A DNA stretch of 7,084 nt from Gammaproteobacteria bacterium. GTDB lineage: Bacteria > Pseudomonadota > Gammaproteobacteria > Enterobacterales > Kangiellaceae. The position numbers and the translations under genes are program-made. The notes under the pieces are model-generated. The model saw only the letters and a list, made by a program, of their open reading frames with translations, was not told the DNA's origin and searched no databases. Within the stretch, counting starts at the first letter, position 1. Every line of letters starts with the position of its first letter. Below are positions 1 through 6,656 of the stretch, one piece after another. The stretch spans positions 9,669-16,752 of the forward strand of contig NVTT01000005.1 of assembly GCA_002401655.1 (NCBI GenBank). Reading direction: 5' to 3'.

Positions 1-155
1 ATTTGTTAAGCCCTCTTTCAACTTTGTCTAGAGGATATTCTATTACCAAAGATAGAAACTCAGGTAAAATTCTGAATAAAAAATCTGACTTTAATCAAAG
101 GCAAGAAATCAATATACTTTTGTCTGATGGTGTAATTAATGCAACAGTTGAATAG
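1..155 (+). CDS. xseA: Exodeoxyribonuclease VII large subunit, 3' end only
   Basis: The last 50 codons of a gene that enters from the left; the first whole codon is at 3-5 and the TAG stop is at 153-155. The fragment starts LLSPLSTLSRGYSI and ends in a segment reading LLSDGVINATVE. This is the well-conserved C-terminal signature of XseA (SPLxTLxRGYS, then a short beta-rich tail with a DG turn). XseA is the catalytic large subunit that, with several XseB subunits, degrades single-stranded DNA into oligonucleotides in the cytoplasm. The catalytic core lies outside the window, so intactness cannot be judged. It converges on the aminotransferase-like gene with 19 bp between the two stop codons. 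Identification rests on the tail motif alone, but that motif is distinctive. Confidence 0.88.
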   Translation, partial: LLSPLSTLSRGYSITKDRNSGKILNKKSDFNQRQEINILLSDGVINATVE

Positions 156-174
156 TTAAGTTCTCTATAAACTT

Positions 175-1617
175 CTAAAAATCTGACAAGCTTATCACTG
201 GTAGAGCTTTCTTTTTAGGCGAAAAATCGCCCACGCTTGCATCAAAATCATAATCATTTTCCCACTCTCTAATATTGCGTTCAATCTTAGCTATAGAATC
301 GACAATAAAAAGAGCATCGTCATCGGTTGAGGTTGGATGAAGGGAAATTCTAACCCATCCGGGTTTTCTACTTAAATCCCCTTCATCAATCTGACAAGTA
401 ATGGATTGCGAAGTCTCTTCATCAACACCTAATAAAATATGACCATAAGTACCCGCACAAGAACAACCTCCGCGGGATTGAATACCGAAACGATCACTTA
501 ACAATCGCACAATTAAATTAAAATGTATATCTGGAATATAAAATGAGAAAATGCATAACCTATTCTTTTGTTCTTTATGTAAAATTTGTAAGTTAGGTAT
601 TTTGTTCATTCCATTAAATAAAATATCAACTAACTCTTTTTCTCTTAAATGAATATTGTCTATTCCCATTTGATCTTTTACTTTAATGCACAGAGCCGTA
701 CGAATAGTTTGTAAAAATCCGGGCGTTCCACCATCTTCCCTCACTTCTATATCATCATAAAAATGATGTTTACCCCAAGGGTTTGTCCAAGTAACGGTTC
801 CACCTCCTGGGTGATCTGGGATTTTATTTTTATACAAATCTTGATTAAAAACCAATACACCAGAACTACCGGGACCACCTAAAAATTTATGTGGCGAAAA
901 CATGACCGCATCTAAACGTTCCAATGGATCTTTGGGATGCATATTAATTTCAACATAGGGCGCTGAGGCGGCAAAATCTATAAAACAAAAACCTTCATGC
1001 TGATGCATAATTCTAGCTAAATGTTTGTATTCAACCTTTATACCTGTGACATTACTACAAGCTGTAAAAGAACCAATTTTTAACGGTCGTTCCGCATATT
1101 CTATTAACAATTTTTCTAGCTCATTTCCATCAGGTAGCCCTTCTGAATCTTCAGGAATTCTAATAACCGTAACGGCACACTCTTCCCAGGTGGTTTGGTT
1201 AGAATGATGTTCCATATGAGTGATAAAGACGACGGGCATGTCTTTTTCATTGAGCTTTATTTTATCAGCATATTGCTCAGGGATTTTTAACCCTAAGATT
1301 CTTTGGAATTTATTAACTACGGTTGTCATACCCGCCCCAGCACAAATTAAACTGTCGTTGCTATCTGCATTAACATGTTTTTTAATACATTGCTGTGCTT
1401 CGTGATAGAGACTAGTCATGGTAGACCCAGTAAAGCTAGCATCTGTATGGGTATTGGCAATCAGCGGTCCAACTTGGTTAGTAATAAAGTCTTCAATTGG
1501 CTGATAAAAACGTCCAGAGGCGGTCCAGTCAGCATATATCACGGGTTTGTCGTCGTGTATCAAATCCATGCCGATAACGTTTGTTCTAAATTTTTCAAAA
1601 TATTGTTCTAGATTCAT
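175..1617 (-). CDS. Class V PLP-dependent enzyme, cysteine desulfurase/selenocysteine lyase-like
   Basis: A 480-residue fold-type I PLP enzyme of the SufS/class V aminotransferase superfamily. Visible landmarks are YADWTASG (28-35), the cofactor-binding loop GAGMTT (94-99), HMEHHSN (134-140; the His stacks on PLP in this family), SNVTG (188-192), FIDFAASAP (212-220, with the cofactor-binding Asp214), and SPHKFLGGPG (241-250), where Lys244 should form the Schiff base. RGGCSCAG (382-389) aligns with the RxGxxCA active-site loop of SufS and makes Cys387 the likely persulfide cysteine, with an extra Cys385. It is longer than typical SufS (about 400 residues), with an insertion after the Cys loop and a polar C-terminal tail. 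The ATG at 1617 has AAGAG 8 bases upstream. There are no suf/isc genes nearby; it is divergent from a DecR-like regulator. I infer sulfur or selenium removal from cysteine-like substrates; the exact substrate is unknown, and an epimerase or lyase role is possible. Confidence 0.85.
   Translation of the reverse strand: MNLEQYFEKFRTNVIGMDLIHDDKPVIYADWTASGRFYQPIEDFITNQVGPLIANTHTDASFTGSTMTSLYHEAQQCIKKHVNADSNDSLICAGAGMTTVVNKFQRILGLKIPEQYADKIKLNEKDMPVVFITHMEHHSNQTTWEECAVTVIRIPEDSEGLPDGNELEKLLIEYAERPLKIGSFTACSNVTGIKVEYKHLARIMHQHEGFCFIDFAASAPYVEINMHPKDPLERLDAVMFSPHKFLGGPGSSGVLVFNQDLYKNKIPDHPGGGTVTWTNPWGKHHFYDDIEVREDGGTPGFLQTIRTALCIKVKDQMGIDNIHLREKELVDILFNGMNKIPNLQILHKEQKNRLCIFSFYIPDIHFNLIVRLLSDRFGIQSRGGCSCAGTYGHILLGVDEETSQSITCQIDEGDLSRKPGWVRISLHPTSTDDDALFIVDSIAKIERNIREWENDYDFDASVGDFSPKKKALPVISLSDF
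188..216 (+). terminator. Possible weak terminator for xseA
   Basis: AAGCT (188-192) and AGCTT (205-209) can pair as a 5-bp stem with a 12-base loop, followed on the plus strand by a T-rich run (TTTCTTTTT, 208-216). It lies inside the 3' end of the convergent aminotransferase-like gene, about 30 bp past the xseA stop. The stem is short and the loop long, so this is only a candidate. A second weak hairpin, AAGTT (158-162) with AACTT (170-174), sits between the two stops but has no T tract. Confidence 0.22.
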
Positions 1618-1625
1618 AGCAGATG

Positions 1626-1630
1626 CTCTT
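1626..1630 (-). promoter_or_regulatory. Ribosome binding site of the desulfurase-like gene
   Basis: AAGAG on the minus strand, 8 bases before the ATG at 1617. It supports that start. It contrasts with the divergent regulator gene, which has no recognisable Shine-Dalgarno at normal spacing. Confidence 0.5.
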
Positions 1631-1637
1631 AACGTGA

Positions 1638-1762
1638 ATACTAATGGTTCATTATTTCACATTTAAACAAGCATTATTTTCTATTTATTTTAGTATTTCA
1701 CTAAATATTAGTATATTATTTTAATACACAGCACTATATGAGAATATTCCACTAAATAATGG
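1638..1762. promoter_or_regulatory. Divergent control region with repeated operator-like motifs
   Basis: The 141-bp gap between the divergent genes is very AT-rich and contains related motifs. TTTAGT (1689-1694) and ACTAAA (1700-1705) form a perfect inverted repeat around 5 bases. A 17-bp element at 1695-1711 (core CACTAAATA) recurs at 1746-1762 with 14 of 17 identities, a 51-bp offset close to five helical turns. ATACTAAT (1638-1645) is the exact inverse of ATTAGTAT (1707-1714). Lrp/AsnC octamers typically bind several phased, AT-rich sites and often control their own gene and the divergent one, so these are plausible binding sites for the 1759-2217 regulator. AT richness makes chance repeats more likely. 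Confidence 0.45.
1697..1725 (+). promoter_or_regulatory. Candidate sigma-70 promoter of the DecR-like regulator
   Basis: TTCACT (1697-1702, four of six consensus bases) and TTTAAT (1720-1725, five of six) are 17 bases apart. Transcription would start near 1732, leaving a leader of about 27 bases. The -35 box lies inside the TTTAGT/ACTAAA inverted repeat, which would suit autorepression. AT-rich DNA yields such matches easily. Confidence 0.33.
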
Positions 1763-2217
1763 ATAGTTTTGATAAAAACATATTGGCCTTACTTCAAGAT
1801 GATGGCTCACTTTCTGTCAGTGACATAGCCGAGCAAGTTGGTTTATCGACCACTCCTTGTTGGCGTAGAATTCAATCCATGGAAAAATCTGGTGTGATTA
1901 AATCACGAGTGGTATTAGCATCGCCAGAAAAACTCAATGTAGGATTAACTGTGTTTGTGATGATTAAAACCAACCAACATAATCAAGCATGGCTAGATAA
2001 CTTTACTGAAACCATTGATGATATGCCGGAAGTGATGGAATTTTATCGGTTAAGTGGAGATGTAGATTATCTACTTAGAATGGTGGTGCCTGATATCAAA
2101 GCATTCGACGCATGCTATAAACGTTTGATTACTAAGGTCGATTTTTCTGATATCAGTTCTAGTTTTTCTATGGAAGAATTAAAATATACTACTCAACTTC
2201 CATTAGATTACATTTAA
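1759..2217 (+). CDS. Lrp/AsnC-family transcriptional regulator, DecR-like
   Basis: 152 residues, the normal size for this family. The N-terminal winged helix-turn-helix spans about residues 2-50 (SVSDIAEQVGL then STTPCWRR, 19-37). The C-terminal ligand-binding RAM domain spans about 63-149 and includes the SGDVDYLL turn (99-106) and SSFSMEELKYTTQLPL (134-149). TTPCWRR, MPEVMEFYR, DYLLR and the C-terminal SFSMEE-KYTT-LPL block match my memory of E. coli DecR (YbaO) far better than Lrp or AsnC. DecR senses L-cysteine and activates a cysteine desulfidase/transport operon. The divergent neighbour is a cysteine-desulfurase-like enzyme, so it is the likely target. The start matches the family N-terminus, but there is no Shine-Dalgarno at usual spacing; the nearest purine stretch (TGAGAA, 1739-1744) is about 15 bases upstream. 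Family assignment is secure; the cysteine ligand is inferred. Confidence 0.92.
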   Translation: MDSFDKNILALLQDDGSLSVSDIAEQVGLSTTPCWRRIQSMEKSGVIKSRVVLASPEKLNVGLTVFVMIKTNQHNQAWLDNFTETIDDMPEVMEFYRLSGDVDYLLRMVVPDIKAFDACYKRLITKVDFSDISSSFSMEELKYTTQLPLDYI

Positions 2218-2225
2218 ATAGACGG

Positions 2226-3623
2226 TTAACTCGAAGCGATCATCATTTCAGGAAGTAACCAAGATCCGGTTACAATACTACTTCGATAATCGAAATCGTT
2301 ACCGATTGCCATAATGTTGCTAAACATATCGGTTAAATTTCCAGCGATGGTTATTTCCTCGACAAAATGTTGGATTTCTCCATTCTCTACCCAAAACCCC
2401 GAAGCTCCGCGTGAGTAATCACCGGTAATTGCATTGACGCCATGCCCCATCATTTCTGTGACGATTAAACCTTTGCCGAGTTCTTTAATTAATTGCTCGA
2501 AGCTTTGACCTGTGTCTTTTAAAAATAAATTATGCGTTCCACCGGCATGAGCTGTGGGTGACATTTTTAGTTTTCTTGCGGAGTAACTATTGAGTAAATA
2601 AGTATTGAGTATGCCATTTTCAACAATCATTTGTTCTTTAGTCGCTAATCCTTCGCTATCATGCCATGCACTCGCTAAACCTGACTTGATAAAGGGTTTT
2701 TCCTCCAAGTTAAAAAACGAGGGGAAGACTGATTGATCAATTTTATTCAATAAAAAGGAAGATTCTCGGTACAAACTGGTGCCGTTAATTGCACTTTTGA
2801 AATGCCCGATTAGTGTTCTTGCCATTTCCGGAACAAAAAGCACTTTTGCTTTTTGTGTGTTAATTTTTCTTGAATTTAGTCTAGCGATTGTTCTTTCTGC
2901 AGCCTTTATTCCAATCACTGAACCTGGCTCAATATTTTTGGCATCTCGTGACGCGCTATACCAGTAATCCCTTTGTTTCCCTTTATCTCCTTCTGCTAAT
3001 AAAACACAACTTAAGCTATGGCGAGTTGAAGGTGTCATTGCTGAAAAACCATGGGAGTTAGCATAAAAATGTAAGTTTCGGTGACTACTAAAGGAAGCAC
3101 CTTCACTATTACTAATTTTATCACTAAAGGATAAACCAGCTTGTTCACATTCTAAAGCCAAATCTTTAGCCGTTTCTGCATTAATCCCCATTGGGTGATC
3201 TAATTCTAAATTAATCGGCTTTGTTGCCATTAATTCCTTATCAGCTAAACCGGAAAAAGAATCTGCTTGGGTAAATTTTGCAATGTTGAATGCAGCCTCT
3301 ACCGCCTCCTTTAATGCTTTAATCGACAGATCACTTGTCGATGCATTACCTTTTTGTTTTCCACAATAAACGCTAATTCCGCAACTATTATCGCGATTAT
3401 ATTCCAGTGTTTCTATTTCTTGATTTCTTACGGAAACACTCAGTCCAACATCTTTACTAAAACCAAACTCAGTTTCAGTAGCCCCTAATTTATTTGCATA
3501 ATCTAAAAGCTCTTCGCTGACACTTTGAAAGAATTCGCTTTCTTTTTCCAAGTTCAAATTATCTGCTGAAGACCTATCTATTGTAGAATTAGGGTTAGAA
3601 TTTTTATTGATTTTATTACACAC
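2226..3623 (-). CDS. pmbA: Metalloprotease TldD/E subunit PmbA (TldE)
   Basis: 465 residues; E. coli PmbA is about 450. PmbA (TldE) is the non-zinc partner of TldD. In E. coli the TldD/E heterodimer trims the leader of pre-microcin B17 and degrades unfolded peptides such as the CcdA antitoxin. Diagnostic blocks are VSVRNQEIETLEYNRDN (63-79), STRHSLSC (199-206), SYSARKLKMSPTAHAGG (346-362), MGHGVNAITGDYSRGASGFW (392-411) and EEITIAGNLTDMFSNI (422-437). There is no HExxxH motif, as expected for this subunit. The start is GTG (3621-3623): an in-frame TAA lies two codons before it, there is no Met before residue 132, and GAGAG lies 9 bases upstream. The first 30 residues are Asn/Ser/Lys-rich and unlike the E. 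coli N-terminus. It follows darP after 67 bp and its TAA lies 8 bp from the convergent regulator stop. Confidence 0.96.
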   Translation of the reverse strand: MCNKINKNSNPNSTIDRSSADNLNLEKESEFFQSVSEELLDYANKLGATETEFGFSKDVGLSVSVRNQEIETLEYNRDNSCGISVYCGKQKGNASTSDLSIKALKEAVEAAFNIAKFTQADSFSGLADKELMATKPINLELDHPMGINAETAKDLALECEQAGLSFSDKISNSEGASFSSHRNLHFYANSHGFSAMTPSTRHSLSCVLLAEGDKGKQRDYWYSASRDAKNIEPGSVIGIKAAERTIARLNSRKINTQKAKVLFVPEMARTLIGHFKSAINGTSLYRESSFLLNKIDQSVFPSFFNLEEKPFIKSGLASAWHDSEGLATKEQMIVENGILNTYLLNSYSARKLKMSPTAHAGGTHNLFLKDTGQSFEQLIKELGKGLIVTEMMGHGVNAITGDYSRGASGFWVENGEIQHFVEEITIAGNLTDMFSNIMAIGNDFDYRSSIVTGSWLLPEMMIASS

Positions 3624-3653
3624 TCTTTCTTACTCTCTATTGATGATTTTCTA

Positions 3654-3684
3654 TTATTACTTTCGTCATTGCTTTCGTTATTAC
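3654..3684. repeat. Imperfect 12-bp tandem repeat, about 2.6 copies
   Basis: TTATTACTTTCG (3654-3665), TCATTGCTTTCG (3666-3677) and TTATTAC (3678-3684) form a short tandem array in the 67-bp gap between darP and pmbA. The unit length is a multiple of three. On the minus strand one frame reads Asn/Asp-Glu-Ser-Asn repeats, so it may be a leftover of coding sequence. No hairpin or strong promoter was seen in this gap. Confidence 0.6.
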
Positions 3685-3690
3685 CTGCAC

Positions 3691-4296
3691 TTAAATCGCT
3701 AAATTAGTCACATCATTAATTTTTAAATAATCAATTAGTCGCTCTTTTGCTACTTGTCTTTTCTTTTCATTTTTAGCTGATTGACAGTTACGAATACTTT
3801 GCCTTAAATTCTGACGTTCTATTTGTGGATTTCCCCCTAAAAACAATTCAATTTCTTCACCATTAGCAACTAGTAATGATTCTATCAATTTATCCATTTT
3901 ATTCAATTTTGGCTGTACACGACTCTCTTCACTCTCGGTATCTTGAACTTCGTTGGCGTTCTGTTGCATAGTGCTAATATTCGCTTTTTCCTTATTATCC
4001 AAATATTCGCGTATTGCACTTTCGCTCTCGCTTCTCAAACACTTTCCTATAAACATTAAATGACGTTTTCTTGCGAGGTTTGTAGTCATTTTTTGATAAT
4101 CTAATAAACTTTTAAGGGTGACTTCACCTACTGGTAAATTTTCAACAATACTGGTTTTTAATTTCGCCAATTCTAATCCGAATTTTTTCAAATCCTGAGC
4201 CTGATTTTTAAGCTTAGTTTTACTGACAAAATCGTCTTGCTCTTTATCAAACTCTTTATCACTTTTATATTTGTTTCTTCTTTTGTTTACGCTCAT
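3691..4296 (-). CDS. darP: Ribosome assembly factor DarP (YjgA, DUF615)
   Basis: 201 residues; E. coli DarP (YjgA) is about 183. DarP binds pre-50S particles and assists maturation of the 23S rRNA peptidyl-transferase region in the cytoplasm. Matching landmarks are SKTKLKNQAQDLKKFGLELAK (25-45), LPVGE (54-58), ARKRHLMFIGKCLR (75-88; E. coli has a GRRRQLQLIGKMLR block here) and NPQIERQNLRQSIRNCQ (156-172). The protein is helical, highly charged and lacks a signal or membrane segment. Between the two conserved parts, about residues 105-130, there is an acidic, low-complexity stretch (NEVQDTESEES) that E. coli lacks, accounting for most of the extra length. The ATG lies 5 bp after the tldD stop, and its AAGG (4305-4308) overlaps the end of tldD, suggesting translational coupling. 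Confidence 0.94.
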   Translation of the reverse strand: MSVNKRRNKYKSDKEFDKEQDDFVSKTKLKNQAQDLKKFGLELAKLKTSIVENLPVGEVTLKSLLDYQKMTTNLARKRHLMFIGKCLRSESESAIREYLDNKEKANISTMQQNANEVQDTESEESRVQPKLNKMDKLIESLLVANGEEIELFLGGNPQIERQNLRQSIRNCQSAKNEKKRQVAKERLIDYLKINDVTNLAI

Positions 4297-4301
4297 ATTC
4301 T

Positions 4302-5768
4302 CTACCTTGTTCCGCCAACTGTCAGTTCGTCTATTTTAAGGGTTGGTTGACCAACACCCACCGGTACGCTCTGCCCAGCTTTACCACAAATACCAACCCC
4401 TGCATCTAACTCTAAATCATTACCAACCATACTGACTTTAGTTAGCACTTCTGGTCCATCACCAATTAAAGTAGCTCCTTTCACTGGCGCGGTTATCTTT
4501 CCATTCTCAATCAAATAAGCTTCACTCGTAGAAAATACAAATTTCCCTGAAGTTATATCTACTTGCCCACCGCCGAAATTAGGTGCATAAATTCCTTTTT
4601 TAACTGAACGTATTATTTCTTCTTTTTCACTTTCGCCAGCCAACATATAGGTATTTGTCATGCGAGGCATTGGTAAGCAGGAATAAGACTCCCTACGACC
4701 ATTTCCTGTCACTTTTTGCTTCATTAATTTAGCATTCATTTTATCCTGCATGTATCCGCTCAAAATGCCATTTTCTATTAGAGTGGTTGTTTGAGTGGGT
4801 GTACCTTCATCGTCCATAGACAATGAACCGCGTCGGTTCAATAAAGTACCATCATCGACAATCGTACATAATTTTGAAGCAACTTGTTGCCCCACTCGTC
4901 CGCTAAATGCGGATGATCCTTTTCGATTAAAATCACCTTCTAATCCATGTCCAATCGCTTCGTGTAACAAAACGCCAGGCCAACCACTTCCTAGAACAAC
5001 GGGCATTACACCCGCTGGTGCATCAATCGCTTCGAGGTTAATGTTGGCTTGGTTGATCGCTTGATCGACTAATTTATCTAATAATTGGTCTGTCAATATT
5101 TGATAAGTGTTTCTACCGCCGGCACCGGAACTACCACTTTCGGTTTTACCATTTCTTTCAATTAAGACAGTCACGCCTACTCGAACTAAGGGTCGAATAT
5201 CAAAAGCAAATGTACCATCGGTTGCGCAAACTAATACTTTTTCGAACATCCCTGATATAGAGGCCATGACTTCTTTGGTGTTTAATTCCTTAGCCCTAGC
5301 AAGTTTGTCTAGTTTATGTAATATGGCTATTTTTTCATTTTCCGTCAAACTCATTAGCGGATCATTTGCTTGATAAACAGAAGATATTTTACCTTTTGAA
5401 TTCTCTATTTTTAGCAACGAGCTTTTACCTGATTTGGCAATCGATTTTGAAGCTGATGCAGCATCCGTAAGTGATTGAACATCCAACTCTTCGGTATAGG
5501 AAAAACCTGTTTTATCTCCAACTACAGCTCTAACACCAACGCCTTTATCGCTTGAATAACTTCCACTTTTGACAATCCCTGATTCTAATGACCAAGATTC
5601 TTGACGGACGGATTGAAAGTAAAGTTCAGCAAAATCAATTTGATGACTTGCCATCGACGATAGGATTTTATCAATTTGGTCTTTATCAATTTCCAATTCA
5701 TTGAGGAAATCAGTTTTAGACGAAACTAAATCAATCTTTGTATTACTATTTTCTAACTTCTCATTCAT
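4302..5768 (-). CDS. tldD: Metalloprotease TldD, zinc-binding subunit
   Basis: 488 residues from the ATG at 5768; E. coli TldD is 481. TldD is the catalytic, zinc-holding half of the TldD/E peptidase that works with PmbA. Numbered from that ATG, HEAIGH (269-274) is the family's HExxxH zinc motif, with His269, His274 and catalytic Glu270. Cys461 in [11 protein letters not shown] is the expected third ligand. Other near-invariant blocks are [17 protein letters not shown] (268-284), GNGRRES (355-361), [10 protein letters not shown] (367-376), [20 protein letters not shown] (394-413) and the C-terminal [18 protein letters not shown]. All key residues are present, so it should be active. A GTG three codons upstream (5775-5777) is also in frame but has no purine tract before it; the ATG has AAGTGA 5 bases upstream, so I chose the ATG. 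It lies 63 bp after the nit stop. Confidence 0.97.
   Translation of the reverse strand: MNEKLENSNTKIDLVSSKTDFLNELEIDKDQIDKILSSMASHQIDFAELYFQSVRQESWSLESGIVKSGSYSSDKGVGVRAVVGDKTGFSYTEELDVQSLTDAASASKSIAKSGKSSLLKIENSKGKISSVYQANDPLMSLTENEKIAILHKLDKLARAKELNTKEVMASISGMFEKVLVCATDGTFAFDIRPLVRVGVTVLIERNGKTESGSSGAGGRNTYQILTDQLLDKLVDQAINQANINLEAIDAPAGVMPVVLGSGWPGVLLHEAIGHGLEGDFNRKGSSAFSGRVGQQVASKLCTIVDDGTLLNRRGSLSMDDEGTPTQTTTLIENGILSGYMQDKMNAKLMKQKVTGNGRRESYSCLPMPRMTNTYMLAGESEKEEIIRSVKKGIYAPNFGGGQVDITSGKFVFSTSEAYLIENGKITAPVKGATLIGDGPEVLTKVSMVGNDLELDAGVGICGKAGQSVPVGVGQPTLKIDELTVGGTR
4305..4308 (-). promoter_or_regulatory. darP ribosome binding site inside the tldD 3' end
   Basis: AAGG on the minus strand, 8 bases before the darP ATG, immediately before the tldD TAG stop (4302-4304). 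Ribosomes finishing tldD would run over this site, which fixes the darP start and suggests coupled translation. Confidence 0.6.
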
Positions 5769-5831
5769 AGTTTTCACTTTTAAATATTTTGGGGCTTTGC
5801 TTATTTTGTCTATTCTTTCTAATTTATTATT
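5769..5831 (-). other. Short nit-tldD spacer, no clear signal
   Basis: A 63-bp AT-rich gap inside the operon. A TAGACA box (-35-like) is followed 18 bases later by AATATT, but this would place transcription initiation only about 10 bases before the tldD ATG, so I do not call a promoter. A short CCCC stretch has no pairing partner that would make a hairpin. Confidence 0.4.
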
Positions 5832-6656
5832 CTAATTTACTATTTTGGTATGGGTCAATACTGGAAAATCTATACGACTCTGTTTTTGCATGCCTCTATC
5901 AATTGAATGCAAAACAACCCCACTCCCCTCTTTCAATTCGGCCAAAATCTCCCCAGTATGAGAAACTATCATGGATTGTCCCCATGTTTCCCTACCATTC
6001 TCATGTTTCCCACTCTGAGCCGACGCAACAAAGTAACATTGGTTTTCAATCGCTCTAGCCCTAATCAATACTTCCCAATGTGCTCTCCCTGTTGTATGGG
6101 TAAACGCCGCGGGCATGATAAATATCTCGCAACCATCTAACGCCATTTTTCTAAACAATTCGGGAAAACGTAAATCATAACAAACCGCCAAACCTATTTT
6201 ACCCCAAGGTGTGTCAAAGGTAACTGGGGATTCACCTGCTTTAGAGTATTTAGACTCACAATAACTTTTTGTATTATCCTCTACTTCCACATCAAACAGG
6301 TGTATTTTATCATACCAACAATTAACCGTACCGTCTGGCTGAAAAACGTAACAACGACCAAAGGGGCGTAATTTATCTTCCGATTCTATCGGGTGAGTAC
6401 CCGCCACTAACCAAACATTATTTTTTTTAGCTGACTCACTCATTGCTTTTTGCATAATGCCTGTATGCGCTGTTTCCATATGATCAAATTTATCGGTTTC
6501 TTTAATACCCATAAATGCAAAATACTCTGGTAATACAATGATATTTGCGCCGGCTAAAGCAGCATCATCAATTAACGATAAAGCAGTATCAATATTGCTT
6601 TGAAAGTTAGCGCAGGATGTCATTTGTACGCTGGCGATGATAAGTGGACTAGTCAT
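5832..6656 (-). CDS. Nit1-like carbon-nitrogen hydrolase, probable deaminated glutathione amidase
   Basis: A 274-residue cytoplasmic nitrilase-superfamily amidase, numbered from the ATG at 6656. The Glu-Lys-Cys catalytic triad is visible: Glu44 in VLPEYF, Lys117 in YDKIHLFD and Cys159 in AVCYDLRFPE. THTTGRAHWEVLIRARAIEN (187-206) and YFVASAQSGKH (208-218) are typical of the Nit1 branch. Nit1 enzymes repair metabolism by hydrolysing deaminated glutathione to 2-oxoglutarate and cysteinylglycine. A general omega-amidase role cannot be excluded. The frame is open to an ATG at 6677, but I prefer 6656: it starts MTSPLIIASVQMTS at the usual family position, has GAG 7 bases upstream, and overlaps the yhdP stop in an ATGACTAG junction. 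The gene sits between yhdP and tldD, an arrangement I recall from other gammaproteobacteria. Confidence 0.9.
   Translation of the reverse strand: MTSPLIIASVQMTSCANFQSNIDTALSLIDDAALAGANIIVLPEYFAFMGIKETDKFDHMETAHTGIMQKAMSESAKKNNVWLVAGTHPIESEDKLRPFGRCYVFQPDGTVNCWYDKIHLFDVEVEDNTKSYCESKYSKAGESPVTFDTPWGKIGLAVCYDLRFPELFRKMALDGCEIFIMPAAFTHTTGRAHWEVLIRARAIENQCYFVASAQSGKHENGRETWGQSMIVSHTGEILAELKEGSGVVLHSIDRGMQKQSRIDFPVLTHTKIVN

Noticed and set aside
1025..1611. Three plus-strand open frames opposite the desulfurase-like gene
   Set aside because: They are antisense shadows of a strongly motif-supported gene; their translations resemble no family and have no ribosome binding sites.
2190..2222. GGAAG/CTTCC hairpin as pmbA terminator on the minus strand
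   Set aside because: The loop is about 20 bases and there is no T tract after it; it lies in the regulator's coding sequence.
2255..2273. GTAACC and GGTTAC inverted repeat with a 7-base loop just past the regulator stop
   Set aside because: A fair 6-bp stem but no T tract follows on either strand, and it encodes conserved PmbA residues (VTGSWLLP), so coding constraint explains it.
2282..2294. Perfect 13-bp palindrome TTCGATAATCGAA
   Set aside because: It lies inside the conserved PmbA C-terminus (FDYRS region) and is far from any promoter.
4795..5373. Plus-strand open frames opposite tldD
   Set aside because: Shadows of a highly conserved TldD sequence; Pro/Ser-rich translations typical of antisense frames.
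5775..5817. Promoter before tldD (TAGACA, 18 bases, AATATT)
   Set aside because: The start of transcription would fall about 10 bases before the ATG, leaving no room for a ribosome binding site; the -10 match is weak.
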